From NCBI GenBank assembly GCA_021804455.1, contig JAJZHT010000043.1, positions 1-8,315 of the forward strand: a DNA stretch of 8,315 nt. Reading direction: 5' to 3'. Shown here piece by piece: positions 1 to 6,166 of this stretch (position 1 is the first letter of the stretch; the number at the start of each line of letters is the position of its first letter). The notes beneath the pieces are model-generated. The model did not search any database, had not been told where the DNA came from, and was given only the letters and a program-made list of their open reading frames with translations. This stretch comes from Pseudomonadota bacterium (lineage in GTDB: Bacteria > Pseudomonadota > Alphaproteobacteria > Paracaedibacterales > CAIULA01). A program made the position numbers and the translations under genes.

Positions 1-110
1 CTATAGATTCTTTGGGTTTATTCAGGTTGTTAAAAACTTAAAATTTCTTGAAGGAAACTGTATTCAGATTTTTTTATCCGCTCTAATCCGTTAACCCTTT
101 ATCAATCAGA

Positions 111-127
111 ATTAACAAAAAGTTAAT
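111..127. promoter_or_regulatory. Candidate CtrA-binding site (TTAA-N7-TTAA)
   Basis: ATTAAC and GTTAAT flank five A residues, giving a perfect inverted repeat. Read either way it fits the CtrA full-site pattern TTAA-N7-TTAA. A further TTAAC half-site lies at 91-95. CtrA is the response regulator at the end of the CckA-ChpT phosphorelay, and cckA lies in the operon to the right. The site is about 400 bases from the terC start, so it could equally serve a gene to the left of the window. The motif is short and AT-rich, so chance occurrence in this kind of DNA is quite possible. Confidence 0.35.
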
Positions 128-138
128 TTCATTTTTTT

Positions 139-207
139 GCCACCCCCCACCCACTGCCTCCCTAAACGGGAGGGGGGCTACACCCACCTTCTTACAAAAA
201 CGGTGGG
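139..207. repeat. GC-rich cluster of inverted repeats
   Basis: Two hairpins can be drawn. In the first, CCTCCC (157-162) pairs with GGGAGG (168-173) across a five-base loop. In the second, CCCACC (183-188) pairs with GGTGGG (202-207) across thirteen bases and is followed by AT-rich DNA. The C-run at 143-148 can alternatively pair with the G-run at 172-177, so several folds compete. The stretch contrasts sharply with its AT-rich surroundings. It could be a terminator region for genes to the left, a dispersed intergenic palindrome, or a leader structure. Sequence alone does not decide between these. Confidence 0.45.
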
Positions 208-453
208 CAAAATTTTTCTTATCGCCCTTATGTTCTTGTTTCAAAAAGGGTTTCTTTTATCACCTCGGTTACTTTTTGATCATACCCCCAAAATCTTTAC
301 CCAATCGTTAATTTTGAAAATATTTCTTAACAAGATGAACAGGATCAGCTCAAATGACTTCTTTGCCTTGTTTTTTGATCTTTGGGTGTTCCTTGGCGCT
401 CTGTAAACGGGGCGCTTCGACAGCCTCACTCCTTTGTATAGGGGTTCAACCAC

Positions 454-476
454 CATCCTAAGGATGTTTTATTTTT
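454..476 (+). terminator. Weak terminator- or attenuator-like hairpin before terC
   Basis: CATCC (454-458) pairs with GGATG (462-466) across the loop TAA, and is followed by TTTTATTTTT. The stem is only five base pairs, so a functional terminator is doubtful. The 3' arm includes most of the AAGGA at 460-464, the only Shine-Dalgarno-like sequence near the alternative TTG start at 479. If that start were used, the fold would mask it. Confidence 0.2.
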
Positions 477-529
477 GATTGTTGCTTTGCAAAACCTTAC
501 GTACCATAGCAAAGTATACTCTAATATCG

Positions 530-1453
530 ATGGTCATGTCTTATTACGCTCATAACGTCCTCTCTTGGATTATTTTTAATGCCGCTATCCTGGGAATTGT
601 AGGGTTAGACCTTGGAATCTTTCAAAGAAAACCTCACACTCCTTCTTGCGCAGAAGCTTTAGTGTGGAGTGTGGTTTGGGTTACTCTTGCGATTATGTTC
701 GGCGCTTGGCTTTCTTTCAGCCAAGGGAAGGAGTGGGCTTTGCTTTTTTTCACAGGGTATACGCTTGAAAAAAGCCTCAGCCTCGATAATATTTTGGTTT
801 TTGCGGTTATTTTTCAAACCTTAAAAATTCCCTCTTGTTACCAACATAAAATTTTAAAGTGGGGAATTATTGGCGCCCTTATTATGCGTTTTTTGATGAT
901 TTGGTCAGGAGTTTGGCTCTTGGAAAAATTCCATTTTCTGATGTATTTTTTCGGTTCTATGTTAATTTTAACAGGGTGCAAAATAATTTGGACGAAAGGA
1001 TCAAAAAGTTCTTTGGAAGAGAATTCCATTTGGCGGTGGGTACAAAAGATCTTGCCGATTGATCATTCCCTTAATCATGGAAAATTCTGGATAAGGCGTG
1101 GAGAAAAAGTTTTAGCAACACCTCTTTTTGTGGGTCTTATTTTGGTTGAGTTCTCAGACCTTGTCTTTGCTGTTGATTCCATACCAGCCATTTTTGCGAT
1201 CACTCAAGATCCCTTTATTATTTACACAGCGAACATTTTTGCCATCCTGGGACTTCGTTCCCTTTATTTCCTGTTAAACAAGGCTTTAGAAAACGTGCAC
1301 TCTTTAAAAAAAGGATTAAGTTTCATTTTAATTTTTGTGGGATGTAAAATGATGGGTCTTATTAAAATTTCCACTGTTAACTCTTTAATGATTATACTCA
1401 TAATGTTGAGTATTGCTCTTTTGGCATCGTTTTTCCCAAGGAAAACCTCATGA
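530..1453 (+). CDS. TerC/Alx-family integral membrane protein
   Basis: This is a 307-residue polytopic membrane protein of the TerC family, Alx branch. Members sit in the inner membrane and are linked to manganese export or metal homeostasis; the substrate here is inferred. About nine hydrophobic segments are visible (near residues 12-32, 43-63, 70-95, 112-131, 136-152, 196-214, 229-249, 262-278 and 284-301). Family signatures are GLDLG (25-29), EKSLSLDN (80-87) and EFSDLVFAVDSIPAIFAIT (207-225), with intramembrane acidic residues D27, E80, D86, E207, D210 and D216. GLRSLYFLL follows at 241-249. The start is uncertain. The frame is open back to TTG at 479, directly after an in-frame stop, but family alignment from memory favours ATG 530 or 536. 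No strong ribosome binding site precedes any of them. The TGA stop overlaps the cckA start in ATGA. Confidence 0.9.
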   Translation: MVMSYYAHNVLSWIIFNAAILGIVGLDLGIFQRKPHTPSCAEALVWSVVWVTLAIMFGAWLSFSQGKEWALLFFTGYTLEKSLSLDNILVFAVIFQTLKIPSCYQHKILKWGIIGALIMRFLMIWSGVWLLEKFHFLMYFFGSMLILTGCKIIWTKGSKSSLEENSIWRWVQKILPIDHSLNHGKFWIRRGEKVLATPLFVGLILVEFSDLVFAVDSIPAIFAITQDPFIIYTANIFAILGLRSLYFLLNKALENVHSLKKGLSFILIFVGCKMMGLIKISTVNSLMIILIMLSIALLASFFPRKTS

Positions 1454-3867
1454 TAAGAAAAATTTTCAACGGTTTAAGTATAGCTCTTTTCACAGGGTTG
1501 TGGATTGGCACTTTTTCAATCATCTTACTTTTTTCTGACAATCTTTGGGTTCGAACAGCTGTTGCTGTTTTGTTTCTTCTAAGTTTGTTAACACTTTTTT
1601 GGGGGGTTCAACTTTATCGTCATGATAAAAAAAATCGGCACCATACTTCTTTAAACAAAGTAATTTACGATACGTTAAGTCAGCATCAAGAAGTTCATTT
1701 ATTTGATGAATCGGGGAAGACCCTTTTCAGTACCCATCCCCATCTTTACCCCCATAAAAAAGAATTTTTACGTCGATTAATGATGAGAATGCAAGCGAGC
1801 CCAGAATCAGGCTATTTTAAAAAATGGGTTGAGGACCATTATCCTGGGCAAACCCTCTTAATCAGTGGAGCTAACGGTTTAGGGCAAGGCCAACGATGGT
1901 GGATTGCAACCGTTATTCCTGTTGATCCCTTAATTGTCCGAGGAAAACATCTTTTACTGATTACCTTAACAGAGGCCACTTCCCATTTAGAAGGTTACCA
2001 CCATTTAAAGGATAACTATCAACGTCTAGAGTGTTTTTTGGATCAATCTCCCGTCGGAATTTTCTACCTTAATCGCACTCAACATATTGTTGGCCTTAAT
2101 TCAACTTTATCGCAATGGTTAGGAAAAGGTCGTTCTGATCTTTTGGGGCAACCCATACAAGAATTGATTGACGAACCTTACAGTCAAATTCCTGATCATC
2201 CCGTTTTGGTGACCCTTCGTTCTGCTAAACAAAGTTTGTTGAAGGTGATCTGGTTCCCTCCTGATTTTAAAAGCAAAAATCAGGCTTCCTTTTTGTGCCG
2301 TGTTGATGAGGGGCTGCTGAATTCACTGTCAAATCCTCATAATCCTTCTGAAATCAGCTTTGATAAGGCCCCCATTCCTGCGGTTATGATTGAATCGGAC
2401 GGTCGTGTTTTGGGTTTTAACCCTGCTTTCGCGGGTATGATCAGCGATGTGATCACCATTAACCACGACAGTCTTAAGGTGGGTGGAAATCTTTACGATC
2501 TTGTACACCGATCCACCCGAGAAGACGTTAAGAACCGTTTAACTCGCTTTTTTAATGATCAAACAGAAATTGTTCCTTTTGAAATACGGTTTGAGGGGAT
2601 AAAAACTTATACAACCGCGTATGCTGCTAAATTATCGTCATTCAACAGAGAAGAAATTTTATTGATCCAGTTCATTGATATTTCTGAACAAAAACGTTTA
2701 GAACAACAGTTTATTCAATCTCAAAAAATGCAGGCCGTGGGACAATTGGCGGGTGGAATTGCTCATGACTTTAATAACCTTTTAACAGCAATGATTGGTT
2801 TTTGTGATTTACTTTTGCAACGCTATATGCCCAATGATCCTTCGTATATGGATGTTGTTCAAATTAAGCAAAACGCCAATAGAGCCGCTAATTTGGTACG
2901 ACAGCTTTTGGCATTCTCTCGACAACAAAATCTACAGCCAAAGGTTATTACCATTACCGATACTTTGGCTGAACTCTCGGCCCTCTTGCGACGCTTGTTA
3001 GGCGCGGGGATTGATTTGCAAATGATTCATGGTCGTGATCTGTGGCCGGTACGTGTTGATGCCAGTCAGTTGGAACAGGTTATTATCAATTTAGCTGTTA
3101 ATGCACGGGACGCGATGTCAAAGGGCGGCAGTTTGATCATTCGTACAGGCCATCATCATGTTTCTCGATCTCAGCAGCTTGGCCCTGATCTTATTCCTGT
3201 TGGTGATTATGTGTTGATAGAGGTTGTAGATACAGGTCATGGGATCCAACCCGAACATTTAGATCATATTTTTGAGCCTTTTTTCTCAACCAAAGAATTA
3301 GGTTCTGGCACGGGGTTGGGGCTTTCAACCGTTTATGGGATTGTCAAACAGACAGGAGGATTTGTCGCTGTTGAAAGCGAGATTGGGCAAGGAACAATTT
3401 TTAAAATCTTTTTGCCCCGTTACCTTGGACCCGAACTGGTAAATCATCCAATGATAGATCAGCCTTCTATGGATTTAACAGGTTCAGAGACTATCTTATT
3501 GGTAGAAGATGAGGACGCTGTTCGATTGTTTAGTGCCAGGGCTTTGCGTGAAAAAGGATATCGTGTTTTAGAGGCCAATAGTGGCGAATCCGCCCTTGAA
3601 CTGATTAAAAAAGGGGAAGTTTTTGATTTGTTGATTACCGATGTCGTTATGCCGAAAATGGATGGACCCACTTTAAATAAAAAAGTACGCGATTTATTAC
3701 CGGGTGTTAAAACGATTTTTATCTCAGGATATGCGGAGGATACCTTTCGTAAGAATTTGGGCGATAATACCCATATTCACTTTTTAGCCAAACCCTTCAC
3801 TTTAAAAGAACTCGCAACAAAAGTTAAAGAAGTCCTGCATCTAAAAAAGACAGGGGTAGGAGGATAA
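1450..3867 (+). CDS. cckA: CckA-type hybrid sensor histidine kinase
   Basis: This 805-residue inner-membrane hybrid kinase matches CckA, which in alphaproteobacteria passes phosphate via ChpT to CtrA and CpdR and can also act as a phosphatase. Two membrane segments (about 8-29 and 34-55) form a hairpin, followed by a PAS-like region (about 65-180), PAS domains near 194-300 and 305-415, and HisKA with phospho-acceptor H439 in GGIAHDFNNLLTA. The HATPase domain has N551 (N-box, NLAVNARDAM), D594 (DTGHGI) and a GSGTGLGLSTVYGIVKQTGG G-box at about 618-637. The C-terminal receiver (about 681-800) has acidic pocket E686, D687, E688 and D689, phospho-acceptor D731 (TDVVMPKMDG) and a late KPF. The segment around HisKA closely resembles Caulobacter CckA as I remember it. 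A good AAGGA (1438-1442) lies seven bases before the ATG. All key catalytic residues are present, so it should be active. Confidence 0.96.
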   Translation: MIRKIFNGLSIALFTGLWIGTFSIILLFSDNLWVRTAVAVLFLLSLLTLFWGVQLYRHDKKNRHHTSLNKVIYDTLSQHQEVHLFDESGKTLFSTHPHLYPHKKEFLRRLMMRMQASPESGYFKKWVEDHYPGQTLLISGANGLGQGQRWWIATVIPVDPLIVRGKHLLLITLTEATSHLEGYHHLKDNYQRLECFLDQSPVGIFYLNRTQHIVGLNSTLSQWLGKGRSDLLGQPIQELIDEPYSQIPDHPVLVTLRSAKQSLLKVIWFPPDFKSKNQASFLCRVDEGLLNSLSNPHNPSEISFDKAPIPAVMIESDGRVLGFNPAFAGMISDVITINHDSLKVGGNLYDLVHRSTREDVKNRLTRFFNDQTEIVPFEIRFEGIKTYTTAYAAKLSSFNREEILLIQFIDISEQKRLEQQFIQSQKMQAVGQLAGGIAHDFNNLLTAMIGFCDLLLQRYMPNDPSYMDVVQIKQNANRAANLVRQLLAFSRQQNLQPKVITITDTLAELSALLRRLLGAGIDLQMIHGRDLWPVRVDASQLEQVIINLAVNARDAMSKGGSLIIRTGHHHVSRSQQLGPDLIPVGDYVLIEVVDTGHGIQPEHLDHIFEPFFSTKELGSGTGLGLSTVYGIVKQTGGFVAVESEIGQGTIFKIFLPRYLGPELVNHPMIDQPSMDLTGSETILLVEDEDAVRLFSARALREKGYRVLEANSGESALELIKKGEVFDLLITDVVMPKMDGPTLNKKVRDLLPGVKTIFISGYAEDTFRKNLGDNTHIHFLAKPFTLKELATKVKEVLHLKKTGVGG

Positions 3868-3870
3868 AGT

Positions 3871-4350
3871 CTATAAAATCTTGTTTGTTAAATCTTCTAA
3901 ATGCTGATGAAGATGAGTTGGTTTTTTAGATGTCGGCCAGGGGTGGTCTAGGTCAGCAAATTGACAATATAAATCCTGAATTTTTATACGAATTTCATGA
4001 TCATCCGAAAATAGAAAATGGACATGATTTTTTGAGGGCATTGTCAAACTGAGAATGTTTAAAATACGACGAGAAGAGGATTGATGGAACCCCCGCAAAT
4101 GAACCTCTAAAACCTCGCTGAAACAAAGCCCCGTATGAACACGGTAATAAGAGTTTTGGTCCTTTTTATGATCGATTGTTTCCCAACAAAAACGGTTAAC
4201 AAGGCAACTAAAACGACCGTTTTTTGAATCATAATCTAAAGAACTAACAGACAAAAGCCCATCTTGCAAATAGGAAGATAAAACTTCTAAGTCAAGGGGT
4301 TGAATTGCAAGAAGTTTAAGAGGTTTAAAACCCGCATCAATCATAATCAA
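3871..4350 (-). CDS. DUF2948 family protein
   Basis: This 159-residue protein is soluble-looking, with no signal peptide or membrane segment. It matches the alphaproteobacterial DUF2948 family, whose function is unknown. Recognisable family segments are LKLLAIQPLDLEVLSSYLQD (11-30), the NGRFSCLVNRFCWE stretch (44-57), VHTGLCFSEVLEVHLRGF (71-88), ILNILSLTM (96-104) and FADLDHPWPTSKKP (131-144). Length is near what I expect for the family. An ATG two codons in (4344) is an alternative start; neither has a clear Shine-Dalgarno sequence. The gene converges on cckA with three bases between the stop codons. As I recall, family members often sit beside murA and hisD, neither of which is here. A sigma-70-like promoter lies just upstream, implying independent transcription. 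Confidence 0.85.
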   Translation of the reverse strand: MIMIDAGFKPLKLLAIQPLDLEVLSSYLQDGLLSVSSLDYDSKNGRFSCLVNRFCWETIDHKKDQNSYYRVHTGLCFSEVLEVHLRGFHQSSSRRILNILSLTMPSKNHVHFLFSDDHEIRIKIQDLYCQFADLDHPWPTSKKPTHLHQHLEDLTNKIL

Positions 4351-4372
4351 TTTAAATTAAATTATTTTTTTT

Positions 4373-4401
4373 AGTATAGAAGGTCAAACTCTTTTCAGCA
4401 A
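4373..4401 (-). promoter_or_regulatory. Sigma-70-like promoter for the DUF2948 gene
   Basis: Reading the minus strand, TTGCTG (4401-4396) and TATACT (4378-4373) are separated by exactly 17 bases. The -10 box matches five of six consensus positions and the -35 box four of six. Transcription would start near 4366, giving a leader of under 20 bases before the ATG at 4350. It is the best promoter match I found in the window. Confidence 0.55.
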
Positions 4402-4422
4402 GATGGGTATGTCTAAATTCTG

Positions 4423-4468
4423 AAAAAGGGGGATATTTATGTTCGTGTGGTTGGAGGCTGATTCCCCT
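4423..4468 (-). terminator. Probable intrinsic terminator downstream of fabF
   Basis: On the minus strand AGGGGAAT (4468-4461) pairs with ATCCCCCT (4434-4427) as eight base pairs including one G-U, followed by a short T-run (4427-4423). The 26-base loop is larger than usual. The location, about 80 bases past the fabF stop and upstream of the DUF2948 promoter, is right for ending the acpP-fabF transcript. Confidence 0.45.
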
Positions 4469-4550
4469 ATTTACATCGTGCCCCCAATTCTTATCAAATG
4501 TTAATTAGGAAGAGATTTTTCCACGAAACACACGTTATTTATAAGAAAAA

Positions 4551-5810
4551 CTAGACTTTTTGCAATATAAGGCAGGCGTTTGTTCCACCAAACCCAAACG
4601 AATTGGACATAACAATTTTTAGCTTTCGTTCTTGGGGGTGATGCGGCACAAAGTTCAAATCGCAACCTTCAGAAGGATTATCAAGGTTAAGAGTAGGGGG
4701 CATCACTTGATCGCGCAGGGCAAGGGCACAAAATGCGGCTTCAATACTGCCCGCAGCTCCTAAAAGATGACCTATAGACGACTTTGTAGAGGATACTCCA
4801 AGGTTATAGGCGTGATCGCCAAATAAACGTTTGATTGCGCAAACCTCTGCAGCATCTCCTAACGGGGTGGATGTTCCATGGGCGTTAATATAATCGATAT
4901 CTTCGGAATGAATTTGAGCATTTCTTAGAGCTTGACGCATGGCTCGATACGCGCCATCGCCATCCTCGGCAGGGGCTGTGATGTGGTGGGCATCTCCCGA
5001 TAAACCATACCCAATAACTTCGGCATAAATCTTGGCCCCCCGTTTTTTAGCGTGTTCATACTCTTCCAACACCAACACAGCAGATCCTTCACCCATAACA
5101 AACCCATCGCGATCACGATCCCAGGGGCGTGAGGCTGCCGTAGGGTTATCATTAAAATTGGTTGAGAGAGCGTGGGCCGCTGCAAACCCAGAAAATCCCA
5201 AACGACAAATAGCTGCCTCTGTGCCACCAGCAATCATAACATCAGCATAACAATCGCGGATAAGACGCATGGCATCACCAATGGCGTGAGCACCCGTAGC
5301 GCAAGCGGTAACGACCGAATGATTGGGTCCTTTAAAACCATACTGGATTGAAACATGGCCAGAAACAAGATTTATAAGCGAAGCAGGAATAAAAAAAGGA
5401 CTGATCCTTCTAGGGCCTTGATTTTCCAGGATTATAGAATAATCGTGAATACGAGAAAGCCCTCCTATTCCCGAGCCAATAATAACCCCTGTTGATTCTT
5501 TTTCTTCCTCGGTTTGAGGCGTCCATCCAGAATCTTCTATGGCCTGCATAGCTGCAGAAATACCATACAAAATAAAAGGATCCATCTTACGTTGATCCTT
5601 GGGGGATACATAAGTATCCGCTAGGAACGAGTGCTCCGTCTCAGGATCAACGGGAATCTGTCCTGCAACTCGTGCAGGAAGATCGCTGACATCAAAATTG
5701 GTGATTGTTCGTAACCCTGATTCTCCCTTTAACAAACGTTTCCAAGACGGTTGGGCCCCGTTTGCTAATGGACTAACAATCCCTATTCCTGTGATGACGA
5801 CACGGCGCAT
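4551..5810 (-). CDS. fabF: 3-oxoacyl-[acyl-carrier-protein] synthase II
   Basis: This 419-residue cytosolic condensing enzyme (KAS II) performs Claisen condensation of malonyl-ACP with acyl-ACP in fatty acid elongation. The protein is full length for FabF. The catalytic triad is intact: nucleophile C170 in VVTACATGAHAIGDA, H311 in NAHGTSTPLGD and H348 in STKSSIGHLLGAAGS, with the conserved K343. The N-terminus RRVVITGIGIVSPLA and the C-terminal SNSFGFGGTNACLIL are typical. It begins eight bases after the acpP stop, which supports co-transcription with its carrier protein. Its ribosome binding site is weak (an AAGG about 15 bases upstream), so translation may depend on coupling to acpP. In many alphaproteobacteria mltG follows fabF; here a terminator-like hairpin and the DUF2948 gene follow. 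Confidence 0.97.
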   Translation of the reverse strand: MRRVVITGIGIVSPLANGAQPSWKRLLKGESGLRTITNFDVSDLPARVAGQIPVDPETEHSFLADTYVSPKDQRKMDPFILYGISAAMQAIEDSGWTPQTEEEKESTGVIIGSGIGGLSRIHDYSIILENQGPRRISPFFIPASLINLVSGHVSIQYGFKGPNHSVVTACATGAHAIGDAMRLIRDCYADVMIAGGTEAAICRLGFSGFAAAHALSTNFNDNPTAASRPWDRDRDGFVMGEGSAVLVLEEYEHAKKRGAKIYAEVIGYGLSGDAHHITAPAEDGDGAYRAMRQALRNAQIHSEDIDYINAHGTSTPLGDAAEVCAIKRLFGDHAYNLGVSSTKSSIGHLLGAAGSIEAAFCALALRDQVMPPTLNLDNPSEGCDLNFVPHHPQERKLKIVMSNSFGFGGTNACLILQKV

Positions 5811-5818
5811 AGGAAAAC

Positions 5819-6061
5819 TTAGGCCTTCGCGGATTGGTCTTGGATATAGCTAATCGCAGCTTTAATCGTGGTAATTTTTTCAGCGGCATCGTCAGGAATT
5901 TCACAGCCAAACTCATCCTCAAATTTCATCACCAATTCAACTTGATCAAGACTATCGGCGCCCAAATCATCGACAAAGCTTGCGTTTTCTACAACTTTAG
6001 ATTCTTCCACACCCAAATGGTCAACAACAATTTTCTTTACACGTTGAGCGATATCACTCAT
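5819..6061 (-). CDS. acpP: Acyl carrier protein
   Basis: This 80-residue acidic protein carries acyl intermediates on a 4'-phosphopantetheine arm for fatty acid and lipid synthesis. The prosthetic group attaches at S37 in the motif [15 protein letters not shown]; the second-half motif [16 protein letters not shown] is also standard. The frame is open to an ATG at 6100, but the start at 6061 ([11 protein letters not shown]) is chosen because AAGGA lies seven bases before it and the resulting length is normal for AcpP. The 13 extra residues of the longer form do not resemble ACP. fabF follows directly. fabD and fabG, which usually precede acpP in this class, are absent; an unrelated secreted-protein gene is upstream. 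Confidence 0.97.
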   Translation of the reverse strand: MSDIAQRVKKIVVDHLGVEESKVVENASFVDDLGADSLDQVELVMKFEDEFGCEIPDDAAEKITTIKAAISYIQDQSAKA

Positions 6062-6099
6062 TGATAATTCCTTAAAACTGGTTAAAAACTTTTCCACCA

Positions 6100-6127
6100 T
6101 TCATAACAGATTCTTCATAAAACTCAA
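6100..6127 (-). promoter_or_regulatory. Possible acpP promoter
   Basis: On the minus strand TTGAGT (6127-6122) and TATGAA (6105-6100) are 16 bases apart. Each box matches four of six consensus positions. It would give a leader of roughly 35 bases to the acpP start at 6061. An acpP-fabF promoter is expected here because the upstream gene ends 105 bases away, but the match is moderate. Confidence 0.35.
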
Positions 6128-6166
6128 GTCTCTAATTTAGGTAAGAACAAATCCTGTTTGTATTGC

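Larger units (their letters stand above)
1..529. other. Non-coding upstream region of the terC-cckA operon
   Basis: No believable gene is seen here. The only sizeable open frame (137-406, plus strand, TTG start) has no ribosome binding site, begins in a C-tract and resembles nothing I recognise. The first 130 bases are strongly AT-rich and contain a TTAA-N7-TTAA site. A GC-rich stretch at about 139-207 holds inverted repeats. A small hairpin followed by T-rich DNA lies at 454-476. I found no plus-strand promoter with good -35 and -10 boxes at normal spacing, so the operon promoter is unplaced. No tRNA, rRNA or manganese riboswitch (yybP-ykoY) pattern was recognised, although that riboswitch often precedes terC-like genes in other bacteria. 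Confidence 0.6.

Noticed and set aside
1..130. Replication origin (AT-rich DNA with TTAAC sites and TTATCC)
   Set aside because: No proper DnaA-box cluster (TTATCCACA) and no origin-linked genes in view; only the CtrA-like site stands out.
137..406. 89-codon plus-strand open frame with TTG start
   Set aside because: No ribosome binding site, start in a T/C tract, translated hairpin DNA at its beginning and no recognisable family features; probably chance.
139..478. yybP-ykoY manganese riboswitch ahead of terC
   Set aside because: The conserved loop sequences of that riboswitch were not found, and the hairpins present do not have its layout.
6071..6084. Second CtrA-like site before acpP (TTAAAACTGGTTAA)
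   Set aside because: The spacing is six bases, not seven, so it misses the motif.
6062..6100. N-terminally extended AcpP starting at 6100
   Set aside because: The 13 added residues are not ACP-like, and an ideal AAGGA precedes the ATG at 6061.
6135..6166. Terminator after the secreted-protein gene (ACAAA/TTTGT on the minus strand)
   Set aside because: The stem is five mostly A-T pairs and lacks a real T-run; too weak to call.
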